Shown here one piece after another: positions 9,691 through 19,772 of a stretch of DNA of 64,000 nucleotides (positions are counted from its first letter, which is position 1; each line of letters opens with the position of its first letter). The DNA comes from Spirabiliibacterium mucosae (GTDB taxonomy: Bacteria > Pseudomonadota > Gammaproteobacteria > Enterobacterales > Pasteurellaceae), in contig NZ_JABTBO010000001.1 in assembly GCF_014884965.1 (NCBI RefSeq), positions 62,001 through 126,000 of the forward strand, written 5' to 3'. Under the pieces are notes generated by a model that saw only the letters and a program-made list of their open reading frames with translations, was not told the origin of the DNA and searched no databases. The translations under genes and the position numbers were made by a program.

Positions 9691-11590
9691 CCGTCATCAT
9701 CGCCTCAAGGCGCTCTTGGCACTCCAGCCAATCGGCCTCCACGTCTTCAAGTTGCTTTTTCAGCGTCACTTGCTCACTTAAAAGCGCGGTCAGCGTGGCT
9801 TTGTTTTCTGCTTGATAAAGCGCGCTGTCGGCCAGCCGTGATTCAATCTCGGCAAGGCTTTCGCTTAACTGCGCCATGTCATGCTCAAGTGCGGTGATTT
9901 TTTTACGCAGCGGCGCACTTTGCTGGCGCAGTTGCGCTTCAAGGCGTTTTTGCTCTTTGCGGTTAAGGCCTAGCTCTTTCGCCTCGCGCTTGTCGTCTTT
10001 TTCACTACGATTGGCCTCAAGGTTGGCGTCATTGAGCCATTTTTGATAATCCCCAATATCGCCATCAAACGGCTCAACGCAGCCGTCATGCACCAAATAA
10101 AAATCATCCACCGTATTGCGCAGCAAGTGCCTGTCGTGGGAAACCACCACCAGCGAGCCTTGGTAGTCCACCAGCGCCTCAGTCAGCGCTTGGCGCATAT
10201 CCAAATCCAAGTGGTTGGTCGGTTCGTCAAGCAGCAGCAAATTTGGCCGCTGCCACACAATCAGCGCCAGCACAAGGCGCGCTTTCTCGCCGCCTGAAAA
10301 CTCACACACTGCCTGCTTGACTTTGTCACCGTGAAAGGCAAAGCCGCCGAGATAATCGCGCAGCTCCTGCTCGGTTTTATCCTGGGCTATTTGGCTCAAA
10401 TGCCACAGTGCACTTTCTTGCGCGCGCAAAGTGTCCAGCTGATGCTGCGCAAAATAGCCCAGCTGGACGCCTTTAGCCAAGCCCACCTCACCTGAAAGTG
10501 CGGTCAACTCACCCGCGAGCAGTTTGATTAGTGTCGATTTCCCTGCGCCATTGCGCCCCAACAGCCCAATGCGCGAGCCCGGCACCAAGTTGAGCTTCAC
10601 CGAGTTTAAAATCACCTTGTCATCATAACCCGCGTTGACTTTCTCCAGCGTAATAATAGGGTTGGGCAATGACAGCGGCGGGCGAAACGCGAAACGAAAA
10701 GGGTTATCCACATAGGCAGGCGCAATCAGCTCCATCTTCTCCAGCGCCTTCACGCGGCTTTGGGCTTGTTTGGCCTTGCTGGCCTTGGCTTTGAAACGGT
10801 CGATATAATGCTGCAGATGCGCCACTTTTTGCTGCTGCTGGCGATAAAGTGCTTGTTGCTGCGCCAATTTCGCCGCGCGCTGCACCTCAAAGGAGGAATA
10901 ATCACCCGTGTACTCAAACAGCTTTTGCTGCTCAATATGCACAATTTTGTTGACAATCGGGTCGAGGAAATCGCGGTCATGGGAGATGATCACCAACGTG
11001 CCCGCATACCGGCTCAGCCAGCGCTCAAGCCAAATCACTGCGTCCAAATCCAAGTGGTTGGTTGGCTCATCGAGCAGCAACAAATCGCTGCGACACAGCA
11101 ACGCCTGCGCCAAATTCAACCGCATCCGCCAGCCACCTGAAAACGATTTGACCGCACTTTGCAATTGCGCATTATCAAACCCCAAGCCGTGCAGCAGCGT
11201 GGCCGCGCGGGCGTGAATTGTCCACGCATCGATGTGGTCGAGCTTGTCGTGCAACAGCGCGATTTGCTCACCGTTGTTTTGCGCATTCGCCTGCGCCAAC
11301 GCCTCGCTCAAGGCAATGTATTCACGATCACCTTGCAGCACATAATCTATCGCGCTAATATCCAGCGCTGGCGTTTCTTGATTCACCCACGCCAACGCCC
11401 ACTGGCTCGGCAGCTGCACATCGCCCGCCTCGGGGCTAATCTCCCCTTTCAGCAACGCAAACAACGTTGACTTGCCGCACCCATTTTTGCCCACCAACCC
11501 CACTTTCTGCCCAGGGTTAATCGACGCACTCGCGCCCTCGAGCAACGTATTCACACCACGCTTTAATGTCAAATTCTGAAACGAAATCAC
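9671..11590 (-). CDS. yheS: ABC-F family ATPase YheS (ribosome-associated)
   Basis: Product of 639 residues with two ABC ATPase domains and no membrane domain. Walker A motifs are GKNGCGKST (about 34-42) and GRNGAGKST (about 345-353). Signature motifs are SFSGGWRMRL and EFSGGEKARL, each followed by LLLLDEPTNHLDLD. A charged linker lies between the domains and a coiled-coil C-terminus (about 540-635) follows, as in YheS rather than Uup or EttA. ABC-F proteins act at the ribosome E site. The start is GTG at 11590 with only a weak ribosome site. The 3' end overlaps the acetyltransferase gene by 20 bases. Confidence 0.93.
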   Translation of the reverse strand: MISFQNLTLKRGVNTLLEGASASINPGQKVGLVGKNGCGKSTLFALLKGEISPEAGDVQLPSQWALAWVNQETPALDISAIDYVLQGDREYIALSEALAQANAQNNGEQIALLHDKLDHIDAWTIHARAATLLHGLGFDNAQLQSAVKSFSGGWRMRLNLAQALLCRSDLLLLDEPTNHLDLDAVIWLERWLSRYAGTLVIISHDRDFLDPIVNKIVHIEQQKLFEYTGDYSSFEVQRAAKLAQQQALYRQQQQKVAHLQHYIDRFKAKASKAKQAQSRVKALEKMELIAPAYVDNPFRFAFRPPLSLPNPIITLEKVNAGYDDKVILNSVKLNLVPGSRIGLLGRNGAGKSTLIKLLAGELTALSGEVGLAKGVQLGYFAQHQLDTLRAQESALWHLSQIAQDKTEQELRDYLGGFAFHGDKVKQAVCEFSGGEKARLVLALIVWQRPNLLLLDEPTNHLDLDMRQALTEALVDYQGSLVVVSHDRHLLRNTVDDFYLVHDGCVEPFDGDIGDYQKWLNDANLEANRSEKDDKREAKELGLNRKEQKRLEAQLRQQSAPLRKKITALEHDMAQLSESLAEIESRLADSALYQAENKATLTALLSEQVTLKKQLEDVEADWLECQERLEAMMTASESGG

Positions 11591-11645
11591 CGCACGCCCA
11601 TCATCTTACTCAAAATGGCCATCATAGCACGAAAGCCCAAGAGAA

Positions 11646-11672
11646 GAAAAAGCCTAGCGGGGGCTAGGCTTA
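11646..11672 (-). terminator. Rho-independent terminator of rraB
   Basis: On the minus strand AAGCCTAG, a CCCCCG loop and CTAGGCTT are followed by TTTCTTC, directly after the rraB stop. It is one of the few terminators here not built from uptake sequences. Confidence 0.85.
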
Positions 11673-11678
11673 TTCAAA

Positions 11679-12077
11679 TCACTCCTCATCATCAAAAAAT
11701 TCACCGTCATCGCCGTATTCATCGTCGTCGGCATTGGGGTCTTCGAAGTAGGTGCCCCAGCCGTCGTAGTGGCCTTGGTGTTTGGCGATAAGCGGGAGGA
11801 GTTGGGTTTGTTGGGCGTCGATAAGCTCGGCTTTGAGTTCAATTTCGCTGATGATATCAAAACAGAAAAGGAGCTTGCCTTGTTCGTCTTCCATCTCTTC
11901 GGCTTCGGAGACTTCGAAGCCCGCTTTGAAGGCGTCGACGGCGATTTTTTCGAGCTTGTCGAAATCATTGTGGGAGACGTGGTGCTCGATAATATAAAGT
12001 GCGGTTGGGTCACTGCCGTCATTGAGCAGGTCGGCGATAATGTCGCGGGTTTCTTGCAGTCGTTGTTGGTCGTTCAT
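11679..12077 (-). CDS. rraB: Ribonuclease E inhibitor RraB
   Basis: Product of 132 residues, strongly acidic. It starts [20 protein letters not shown] and contains [25 protein letters not shown], the YDGWGTYFE motif and a final run rich in Asp and Glu (residues 117-132), all characteristic of RraB (YjgD). The family binds RNase E and alters its ribonucleolytic activity and degradosome composition. AAGGAGC sits upstream of the ATG. It is transcribed alone, divergently from adhE, with its own terminator. Confidence 0.93.
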   Translation of the reverse strand: MNDQQRLQETRDIIADLLNDGSDPTALYIIEHHVSHNDFDKLEKIAVDAFKAGFEVSEAEEMEDEQGKLLFCFDIISEIELKAELIDAQQTQLLPLIAKHQGHYDGWGTYFEDPNADDDEYGDDGEFFDDEE

Positions 12078-12163
12078 GGGGCGCTCCTTGGTTGTGATGC
12101 TTTATTGTAAAGTGCGGTCGGCATTTTCACAATCGCTTTTCGATTTTGAAATTTTTTGTTTTT

Positions 12164-12226
12164 TTGATCTAAATCAGCTTATCGCTTGCGTGGGTGCTGA
12201 CACGTTTAACCTCCTCGTTTTATAAT
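12164..12226 (+). promoter_or_regulatory. adhE promoter with FNR box
   Basis: TTGAT-CTAA-ATCAG at 12164-12177 matches the FNR consensus TTGAT-N4-ATCAA with one mismatch. CTGACA at 12197-12202 and TATAAT at 12221-12226 (18-base spacer) make a -35/-10 pair. With transcription beginning near 12232 the FNR centre falls at about -61.5, a standard class I activator position. This fits anaerobic induction of a fermentative alcohol dehydrogenase. Confidence 0.65.
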
Positions 12227-12266
12227 TTTTTCCAGTTAAATAATTATCAACTTTTAGGAGAAATCA

Positions 12267-14896
12267 ATGAAAAAAGCAACGCAAGCCGCTGAGGTGAACC
12301 CTGCGCAAGCTGAAGTGAATCAATTGGTTGAAAAAGGCTTGGTGGCCTTGGAGCAATTTCGTGCGCTCAACCAAGAGCAAGTGGACTACATTGTGGCGAA
12401 AGCCTCGGTTGCCGCCCTTGACCAACACGGCGCTTTAGCCATGCACGCTGTGGAAGAAACCGGCCGCGGCGTGTTTGAAGACAAAGCGACCAAAAATTTG
12501 TTCGCCTGCGAATATGTGGTCAACAATATGCGCCATTTGAAAACTGTGGGCGTGATCAGCGAAGACGACGTGACTGGCATCACCGAAATTGCCGACCCAG
12601 TGGGGGTGATTTGCGGCATTACGCCAACCACCAACCCAACCTCCACCGCGATTTTCAAATCCCTGATCGCCTTGAAAACCCGCAACCCGATTGTGTTTGC
12701 CTTCCACCCTTCTGCCCAGCAATCCTCCGCTCACGCCGCACGCATTGTGTATGAAGCTGCGGTGAAAGCTGGCGCGCCAGAAAACTGCATTCAATGGATT
12801 GAAACGCCGTCCATGGAAGGCACCAGCGCGTTGATGAAGCACCCTGGCATTGCCACTATTTTGGCCACCGGCGGCAACGCGATGGTGGAGGCGGCCTACT
12901 CTTGCGGCAAGCCCGCCTTGGGCGTGGGGGCGGGCAACGTGCCAGCCTATGTGGAGAAATCCGCCAACATTCAACAAGCGGCGCACGATATTGTGATGTC
13001 GAAATCCTTTGATAACGGCATGGTGTGCGCCAGTGAGCAGGCAGCGATTATCGATAAAGAAATCTATGACGATTTTATCGCGGAGCTGAAATCCTACGGC
13101 GTCTATTTTGTCAATAAAAAGAAAAAGCGCTGTTGGAAGACTTTATCTTCGGCGCTAAGGCCAACAGCCAAAACTGCGCAGGCGCCAAACTCAACCCGAA
13201 CGTGGTAGGCAAATCCGCTCACTGGATTGCCGAGCAAGCGGGCTTTTCTGTGCCTGAGAAAACCAACATCCTCGCCGCCGTGTGTGCCGAAGTGGGCCCA
13301 AATGAGCCATTAACCCGCGAAAAACTCTCGCCCGTGTTGGCCATTCTCAAAGCCAACAGCACCGATGAGGGCTTGCAAATGGCTGAGCAGATGGTGGAAT
13401 TTCACGGTCTTGGCCACTCGGCTGCGATTCACACCCAAGATGCCGAACTTGCGAAAAATTTCGGCAAATTGGTCAAAGCCATCCGCGTGATTTGGAACTC
13501 GCCGTCCACCTTTGGCGGCATTGGCGATGTGTATAACTCGTTCTTGCCATCTTTGACACTGGGTTGCGGCACCTACGGCAAAAATGCCGTGGGCAACAAT
13601 GTCAGTGCGGTCAATCTTTTAAACATCAAACGTGTGGGCAGACGGAGAAACAATATGCAGTGGTTTAAAGTGCCATCTAAAATCTACTTTGAACGCGATT
13701 CCATCCAATATTTGAAATCGATGAAAGGCGTTGAAAAAGCCGTGATCGTCACCGACCGCTCGATGGTTGACCTCGGTTTTGTCGAAAAAGTGGTGGCACA
13801 ACTCAACCTGCGCCGCAACAGCGTGACTTATCAACTGTTTGCCGACGTTGAGCCAGACCCAAGCATTGAAACCGTGCGCCGCGGCACCGAGTTGTTGCGC
13901 AGCTTCCGCCCTGACACCATCATCGCCCTCGGCGGTGGCTCGGTAATGGATGCCGCGAAGGTGATGTGGCTCTTCTACGAGCAGCCTGAAGTGGACTTCC
14001 GCGATTTGGTGCAAAAATTCATGGATATCCGCAAACGTGCATTCAAATTCCCAGAACTGGGGCGCAAAGCGCGCTTTGTCGGCATCCCAACCACCTCGGG
14101 CACCGGCTCTGAAGTGACACCATTTGCGGTGATCACCGAAGGCGATAAAAAATACCCTATCGCTGACTACTCCCTCACCCCAACGGTGGCGATTGTGGAC
14201 TCCTCCTTCACCATGACGGTGCCAGCGAAAGTGACTGCTGACACTGGGCTGGATGTGCTCACCCACGCCACAGAAGCCTATGTGTCAACCTTGGCGAATG
14301 ACTTCACCGACGGGCTGGCATTGCAAGCGATTAAACTGGTGTTTGAATTCTTAGAGCGCTCAGTGAAAAACGGCGCGTCTGATCCTGAAGCGCGCGAGCG
14401 GATGCATAATGCCTCCACTATCGCGGGCATGGCCTTTGCCAACGCCTTTTTGGGCATGAACCACTCACTGGCGCACAAAATTGGCGGCCACTTCCACACT
14501 CCGCATGGGCGCACCAATGCGATTTTGATGCCGCATGTGATTCGCTACAACGGCACACGCCCGCAAAAAACAGCCACATGGCCGAAATATAACTTCTACA
14601 AAGCGGATGTGAAATACCAAGATATCGCCAAAATGCTTGGCCTGCCAGCCAGCACACCGGCGGAAGGGGTGGAATCCTTTGCCAAAGCCTGCACCGAGTT
14701 GGCGCAAAAGGTTGGCATTGAGATGTCGTTTAAAGCGCAAGGCTTGGACGAGCAAACCTGGCTTGACGCACGCCGCGAGATTGCGCTGCTAGCGTTTGAA
14801 GACCAATGCTCTCCTGCCAACCCGCGCTTGCCGCTGGTAGACGACATGGTGGACATCCTCACCGACGCCTACTACGGCCCTGAAAAGCGTCAATAA
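12267..14896 (+). pseudogene. adhE: Bifunctional aldehyde-alcohol dehydrogenase AdhE, frameshifted
   Basis: Two overlapping frames together encode a complete AdhE of about 876 residues (family about 890). The N-terminal aldehyde dehydrogenase half, with the catalytic Cys in NGMVCASEQ, runs from 12267. The C-terminal iron-dependent alcohol dehydrogenase half, with GGGSVMDAAK and the GMNHSLAHK plus HTPHG metal ligands, continues in the -1 frame and ends at 14896. The break falls in two A5 runs separated by G (13116-13126): one extra A would give the family sequence NKKEKALLEDF. As written, translation stops at 13208. The enzyme converts acetyl-CoA to ethanol anaerobically. AGGAG precedes the ATG and an FNR promoter lies upstream. 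A base-call error, a real mutation and frameshifting are all possible. Confidence 0.92.
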
Positions 14897-14914
14897 CGTA
14901 CTCATCGCCTAAAC

Positions 14915-14946
14915 AAAACCGCACTTTAACTCAAGTGCGGTTTTTT
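14915..14946. terminator. Bidirectional terminator between adhE and crcB
   Basis: AAAACCGCACTT (14915-14926), loop TAACTC, AAGTGCGGTTTTTT (14933-14946). It has a T-run on the plus strand and an equivalent one on the minus strand. It serves convergent adhE and crcB, overlapping the crcB stop codon. Confidence 0.85.
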
Positions 14947-15318
14947 AATGCAGCCAGCGCCACAAACCATAGCCCAGTGCGGTGAACGCCAGTCCAAATC
15001 CTAAGTGCAGGGCGATGACGCCAAAGGCGTTGAGCCATTTGTCGCTTAACAACTTTTCCACCACCTCGCCTGAAAACGCGAAAAGGTGGTGAGGCTGCCG
15101 AGAAAGCCGGTGACGAGAAACACACGCAGCTCGGCGCTGGTGTTGGGGTGGCTGAAAAAGGCCGCCATAGCCAGCCCGATGATAAAGCAGCCTGCCACAT
15201 TGGCCACCAAGGTGCCCAGTGCCAGGTGCTCACCGAGTGGGTTGAGCCACAGCGATAATAACCAGCGGCACACCGCGCCGATGCTGGCGCCGAGTGCGAT
15301 GAGCAAGACGAATTTCAT
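14945..15318 (-). pseudogene. crcB: Fluoride channel CrcB/FluC, frameshifted
   Basis: With one base restored, this encodes about 124 residues with the four hydrophobic segments of the Fluc fluoride channel. The first 78 residues, through LVTGFLGSLTTFS, read from ATG 15318; the rest (a VVEKLLSDKW segment to LWRWLH) is in another frame ending at 14945-14947. The conserved channel motif TTFS-x-F continues correctly if one C is added near 15079, so TCGCG becomes TCGGCG on the coding strand. As written, the protein ends at 15046 with a scrambled tail. Family members export fluoride passively as dimers in the inner membrane. It is the last gene of the minus-strand argCBH run. Confidence 0.87.
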
Positions 15319-15336
15319 GATATAGCCAAAGTGCGG

Positions 15337-16155
15337 TCACACGCCAAACAAGGCGCGCAGGTAGGCCGCCACCGACTCGTTGGCGTTGGTGCCAATCACC
15401 TCAAGCCCACCGGCTTGCGCTTTCAGCCGTGGGTCAGCGTTGCCCATCACGCAGCCGCGGCCGACCTCTTGCAGCATGGCAAGATCATTTAGCCCATCAC
15501 CAAAGCTGATGCAATCGGATAAGGTATAATCACGCTGCTCAAGCAATGCTGCCAGCGCGGTGGCTTTGCTCACGCCGTGTTGCATAAATTCCACGCAGCG
15601 CGGACCGGAGTGGGTCACGCTGATGCTCTCGCCCAACTGCTTACGCGCTTGGCGCTCAATTGGTTCTAAAAACTCGGGCTCGCGGGCGATGAAAAACACT
15701 TTTTCGCACGCCGACAAATCATGCTCGGCAAAATCCACCACGGTGTAGCTGTAGCCAGAGTCTTTGAAATAGCACTCAAACTCGGGCACCGCTTGGCTAA
15801 TAAACCACTGGCCGTTTTGGTAGGTGTTCATCACCACATTTTGCGCGTCATAAGGCAGCGACACCAGCGCGCGGGCGGCTGCTTGCGGCAAAAACTGGGC
15901 ATAAAGCGAGTTGCCATTAATGTCGTGAATGCGCGCCCCGTTTGAGGTGATCATCACGCCGCGTTTAAGCCCCATGCGTTTGATGATGCCTGCCACATCC
16001 GGCTGGCTGCGCCCAGTGGCGAGCACAATGTCCACACCTTGGCGCTCTAGGCGCTGTAGGGTTTCAATGGTGAAGTCCCCCACGTAGTGGTGTACGTTGA
16101 GCAGCGTGCCGTCTAAATCTGAGGCCAACGCGCGAAACGGTTGATTAAATCCCAT
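15337..16155 (-). CDS. HAD-superfamily (Cof-type) sugar-phosphate phosphatase
   Basis: Product of 272 residues. The N-terminal SDLDGTLL contains the nucleophile and acid-base aspartates (D13, D15). ATGRSQPD, ITSNGARI, a cap domain and the C-terminal FGDGLNDLAML metal-binding motif place it in subfamily IIB of the HAD phosphatases (YbiV/YidA/Cof). Such enzymes hydrolyse assorted sugar phosphates or pyridoxal phosphate in the cytosol; the substrate is not predictable. AAGGAG lies upstream of the ATG. It sits 9 bases after the DUF2288 gene and 18 bases before crcB, so it is probably part of the argCBH transcript. Confidence 0.9.
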   Translation of the reverse strand: MGFNQPFRALASDLDGTLLNVHHYVGDFTIETLQRLERQGVDIVLATGRSQPDVAGIIKRMGLKRGVMITSNGARIHDINGNSLYAQFLPQAAARALVSLPYDAQNVVMNTYQNGQWFISQAVPEFECYFKDSGYSYTVVDFAEHDLSACEKVFFIAREPEFLEPIERQARKQLGESISVTHSGPRCVEFMQHGVSKATALAALLEQRDYTLSDCISFGDGLNDLAMLQEVGRGCVMGNADPRLKAQAGGLEVIGTNANESVAAYLRALFGV

Positions 16156-16164
16156 TTTTTCTCC

Positions 16165-16470
16165 TTATTGCCGCTTGGCAATCTCTTGCACCAGCACCCA
16201 CGGCGGCAGCACCACTGCCCACAATAGCGGATTGTGAGCATAAAACTGCTGCGCTTGCGCGTTTGTCACAGCGTGAATCTGCCCTTGCTCAATCAGTGTG
16301 GCAATCTGCGCGCTGTTGTCTTGCAGCATTTGGCCTGCCACGTCCACCAAATCCAGCGTTGGCGCGATATAAATCACGCGCCCACGGGCAAAGTGAACTT
16401 GCAGCTCGTGCCAGTGAATTTTGGCGATCTCCGCGTTGAGATCGAGCTCGTCTAGCGGGTGTTTTTGCAT
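16165..16470 (-). CDS. DUF2288 family protein
   Basis: Small cytosolic protein of 101 residues. The pattern WHELQVHFARGRVIYIAP, then DLVDVAGQML and LWAVVLPPWVLVQE at the C-terminus matches DUF2288 as I know it. No function is established. Its ATG overlaps the argH stop by one base (TAATG), implying translational coupling to argH. No membrane segment or signal is visible. Confidence 0.82.
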   Translation of the reverse strand: MQKHPLDELDLNAEIAKIHWHELQVHFARGRVIYIAPTLDLVDVAGQMLQDNSAQIATLIEQGQIHAVTNAQAQQFYAHNPLLWAVVLPPWVLVQEIAKRQ

Positions 16471-17849
16471 TAATCCTGCCCCGACCGCACTTTGGCCTCG
16501 GCAATCGCCTCGGCTACTCGCTCAGGTGCCACGCCACCTTTAGCGCAGCGCTGCGCCAGGCAAGAGTCGAGTGAAAGTGCGGTGTAAACATCATCACCAA
16601 TCACATCACTAAATTGCTGAAACTCGTCCACGCTGAGCGCTTCCAACGCTTTGCCTTGATTGATGGCATAGACCACCGCCTCACCCACAATGTGGTGCGA
16701 GTCACGAAACGGAATGCCTTTGGCGACCAAATAATCCGCCATTTCAGTAGCATTAGAATAGCCCTTGAGCGCGGCGTCTTTGGTTTTTTCCACGTTGACT
16801 TTAATATCATCCAGCACCAGTGCGGCCATATCCAGGCAAGCGTGCCAGCTGTCGAGCGCGTCAAAAATGCCCTCTTTGTCTTCTTGCATATCTTTGTTAT
16901 ACGCCAGCGACAAGCCTTTCATGGTCACCAACATACCTGTCAGCGCGCCAACCACGCGGCCAGTTTTGCCGCGAATCAGCTCACAGGCGTCGGGGTTTTT
17001 CTTTTGTGGCATCAAAGACGAACCTGAAGTGACGCGATCGGAAAGCTCCACAAAATTGGCCTCACCGCTGTTGAAGATAATCAAATCCTCAGCAAAGCGC
17101 GAAAGGTGCACTTGGCTGATGCTAGCAATGGAGAGCAGTTCCAAAATATGATCGCGGTCGGAAACGGTATCTAAGCTGTTATTGGTGGCGCTGTCAAAGC
17201 CGAGATCGCGCGCGAGCTGCTCGCGGTCAACGGCATAGGCGGTGCCAGCCAGCGCGCCGCAACCCAGCGGGCAGGTGTTCATGCGCTGATACGCATCGCG
17301 CAATCGGGTGTAGTCACGCTCCAGCATTTCAAAATAGGCTAAGCACCAGTGGGCGAAAGTCACCGGCTGGGCGCGTTGCAGGTGGGTGTAGCCCGGCATA
17401 ACCGCACTTTGGGTTTTCTCGGCGGTGGCCACCAGTTGGCGTTGCAGTGCGCGGATCGCCTTTTGCAACTCAGTGACTTGGCGCTTGCACCACAGTTTGA
17501 TATCCAGCGCTACTTGGTCGTTGCGCGAGCGGCCCGTGTGCAATTTTTTGCCCAAATCGCCCACCTGCTCAATCAATTGGCTCTCCACCCAGCTGTGGAT
17601 GTCTTCGTGGTCGTCTTGCAAGATGATGTCTGGGTTTTCACTCACCCGTTGGTGCAATTGCTCAAGTGCGGTTTGCAGCGCGCTTTGCTCCTGCGCGCTG
17701 AGCACACCGACCTTGACCAATGCCTTCGACCAGCCAATCGAGCCTTCAATGTCTTGCTCGGCCAGCCGATAATCAAAGCGCAATGAATCGTTGAATTGCT
17801 TAAATCGCGCATCCGCTGCTTGGGTAAAGCGCCCGCCCCATAGTGCCAT
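16470..17849 (-). CDS. argH: Argininosuccinate lyase
   Basis: Product of 459 residues, the usual length. It starts MALWGGRF, contains [10 protein letters not shown] (about 104-113) and the fumarase/aspartase superfamily signature [12 protein letters not shown] (276-287) with its catalytic serine loop. It splits argininosuccinate to arginine and fumarate, the last step of arginine synthesis. GAGGA precedes the ATG. It lies 17 bases after argB and overlaps the DUF2288 gene, forming an argC-argB-argH operon. Confidence 0.98.
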   Translation of the reverse strand: MALWGGRFTQAADARFKQFNDSLRFDYRLAEQDIEGSIGWSKALVKVGVLSAQEQSALQTALEQLHQRVSENPDIILQDDHEDIHSWVESQLIEQVGDLGKKLHTGRSRNDQVALDIKLWCKRQVTELQKAIRALQRQLVATAEKTQSAVMPGYTHLQRAQPVTFAHWCLAYFEMLERDYTRLRDAYQRMNTCPLGCGALAGTAYAVDREQLARDLGFDSATNNSLDTVSDRDHILELLSIASISQVHLSRFAEDLIIFNSGEANFVELSDRVTSGSSLMPQKKNPDACELIRGKTGRVVGALTGMLVTMKGLSLAYNKDMQEDKEGIFDALDSWHACLDMAALVLDDIKVNVEKTKDAALKGYSNATEMADYLVAKGIPFRDSHHIVGEAVVYAINQGKALEALSVDEFQQFSDVIGDDVYTALSLDSCLAQRCAKGGVAPERVAEAIAEAKVRSGQD

Positions 17850-17866
17850 AATGTTATCCTCTATTT

Positions 17867-18643
17867 TTAATGTGTGGTAATCGTTGTGCCGACCGCATCG
17901 CCATGCAAAAGTGCGGTCAGTTTGTCGCTGTCTTGCCAGCTGGCGATGGTCACCGGCTGGCCTGAATCACACGCCGCCTGCCAAGCGGCATTGACTTTCA
18001 CCGCCATGCCATCGCGAATAATATGGCGCGCAATCAGCTCATCAATCTGCGCGCGGTTGAGCGTTGCCATGCAGTGCCCTTGGCCGTCAAGCACGCCTGG
18101 CACGTCACTGAGCAACACCAGTTGTGCGGACAATAATTTGGCGATGCAGGCCGCCGCCTCATCGGCGTTGACGTTCATCAGCCGCCCGCGGTTGTCAATG
18201 CCAATTGAGCTAATCAGTGGCAAAAAGCCCGCGCCAAGCAAGGTGCGCAGCAAGGTGGCGTCCCCAGGCTCAACGTGCGCCACGTGGCCTAAATCGACGT
18301 CAAACTGCCACGCGCGGGTCATGTTGCCATCGGCCAAACACAGCCCCACGGCGTTGAGATTATGCGTGAGCGCCTGTGAGAGCAGCGCTTTATTAGCGCT
18401 GCCCGCCAATGCACCTGCCACGGGCGTGATTTGGCTCTCGGGTGTGATGCGCAAACCGCCCTTTTTGCGCACGGGCAAATTGAGCTGCGCCATTAAATTG
18501 TCCACCACCACGCCACCGCCGTGGACAATCACCACCTCGCGGCGGGCGTGCTGACGAAATTGAGAAAGTGCCCTCAGCAAATTGCTCATCGCCTGCTGGT
18601 TATCCAGCAGCGCGCCGCCGACTTTCACTACGACTGGTTGCAT
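17867..18643 (-). CDS. argB: Acetylglutamate kinase
   Basis: Product of 258 residues, as in the short enterobacterial-type ArgB. The amino-acid kinase fold is shown by [10 protein letters not shown] at the N-terminus (phosphate-binding Lys), [13 protein letters not shown], a central [15 protein letters not shown] segment and the [12 protein letters not shown] region. It phosphorylates N-acetylglutamate in the second step of arginine synthesis. The start overlaps the end of argC by 16 bases. Short members of this type are usually not feedback-inhibited by arginine because they lack the N-terminal helix; that applies here by length only. Confidence 0.96.
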   Translation of the reverse strand: MQPVVVKVGGALLDNQQAMSNLLRALSQFRQHARREVVIVHGGGVVVDNLMAQLNLPVRKKGGLRITPESQITPVAGALAGSANKALLSQALTHNLNAVGLCLADGNMTRAWQFDVDLGHVAHVEPGDATLLRTLLGAGFLPLISSIGIDNRGRLMNVNADEAAACIAKLLSAQLVLLSDVPGVLDGQGHCMATLNRAQIDELIARHIIRDGMAVKVNAAWQAACDSGQPVTIASWQDSDKLTALLHGDAVGTTITTH

Positions 18644-19644
18644 GGGAGCAATCCTTGTGTTTGTTCAAATTGATTGCGAATATTCGCACACTGTACCGCT
18701 TGCGCCGCCGCGCCTTTAAGCAGGTTATCTTCCGCCCCGACAACGATCACATGCCCATTGTGCACACGAAAGCCAATGTCGCAAAACGGTGTATGCTGCA
18801 CTTGCGCCACCGCCGGCAGCGCGGTGCATAACCGCACCAGTGGCGCGTTGGCATAGGCTTGCTCAAACGCGCGTTGCACGTCCGCCTCACTCACGCCACT
18901 CGCTAATTTGGCGGTGATGGTGGCTAAAATGCCGCGTTTGAAATTGCCCAAGTGCGGTGTAAAAATCACCTCGCGCCCCAAGTGGCTGGCAATTTCAGGC
19001 TGGTGGCGATGGGTGAACACGCCATAAGGCTGCAAGCTCACCTCGCAAAAGCTGTTGGTCAAACTCGCCTTGCGCCCTGCGCCACTCACGCCGCTCACCG
19101 CGTTGATCACGGGCAGCGCGGTGTCGTCAAGCAAATTCGCTTCAATTAATGGCTTAAGGCTCAATTGCGACACTGTTGGGTAGCAGCCGGCCACCGCGAC
19201 CAAATTGGTGCGTGAAATCTGCTCGGCCGTCCACTCTGGCAGGCCGTAGACCGCACTTTGCAATAAATCGGGATGTTGGTGCGAAAAGCCATAAAATTGC
19301 GGGTAAAAGTCGCGATCATTGACCCTAAACGCGCCGGAGAGGTCAAACACTTGGCAGCCTTTGGCATAAAAGTGCGGTGCGAGATCGTGGCTGACCTCAT
19401 GGGCGGTGGCCAAAAACACCGCATCCGCACTTTCGGCGATGGCCGCGATGTCGTCAAGCGGCAACAGTGGCAAATCAACACAGCCGCACAGCTGCGGATA
19501 AAGCGCGCTGAGTGCTTTGTTGGCATCCGCACTTTGGTGTGAGACATAAAGTGCGGTTAAGCGAAATTGTGGGTGTAACATCAAAATGCGCGCAAGCTCT
19601 GCCCCCGTGTAGCCGCTTGCGCCGATAATCACAGCGTTGAGCAT
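18628..19644 (-). CDS. argC: N-acetyl-gamma-glutamyl-phosphate reductase
   Basis: Product of 338 residues from the ATG at 19644, chosen because a GGGGG ribosome site precedes it and the product then starts with the Rossmann motif [17 protein letters not shown]. The catalytic cysteine is C154 in VAGCYPT. It reduces acetylglutamyl phosphate with NADPH. It is the first gene of the minus-strand argCBH run and is divergent from argE. I looked for ArgR boxes in the 128 bases between argC and argE and saw none that is convincing. Confidence 0.97.
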   Translation of the reverse strand: MLNAVIIGASGYTGAELARILMLHPQFRLTALYVSHQSADANKALSALYPQLCGCVDLPLLPLDDIAAIAESADAVFLATAHEVSHDLAPHFYAKGCQVFDLSGAFRVNDRDFYPQFYGFSHQHPDLLQSAVYGLPEWTAEQISRTNLVAVAGCYPTVSQLSLKPLIEANLLDDTALPVINAVSGVSGAGRKASLTNSFCEVSLQPYGVFTHRHQPEIASHLGREVIFTPHLGNFKRGILATITAKLASGVSEADVQRAFEQAYANAPLVRLCTALPAVAQVQHTPFCDIGFRVHNGHVIVVGAEDNLLKGAAAQAVQCANIRNQFEQTQGLLPCNQS

Positions 19645-19772
19645 CCAGCCCCCTTTTTGGTTGATTTTCAGTATTGTAACCAATTTTGCTGATATTGCCA
19701 CACTCACCGAAATTTTATTGCGAGTAGTGCGAAAATTGAGTATGTTGGTGGCGTTAATTGAAAGGAGAAGTT

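Noticed and set aside
12267-14896. Programmed -1 frameshift as the main reading of adhE
   Set aside because: The slippery heptamer is imperfect, AdhE homologues use one frame, and similar breaks occur in many unrelated genes nearby. Kept only as a testable alternative.
19645-19772. ArgR operator between argC and argE
   Set aside because: No TGAAT-N4-ATTCA-like pair could be found in the 128 bases, so no feature is claimed.
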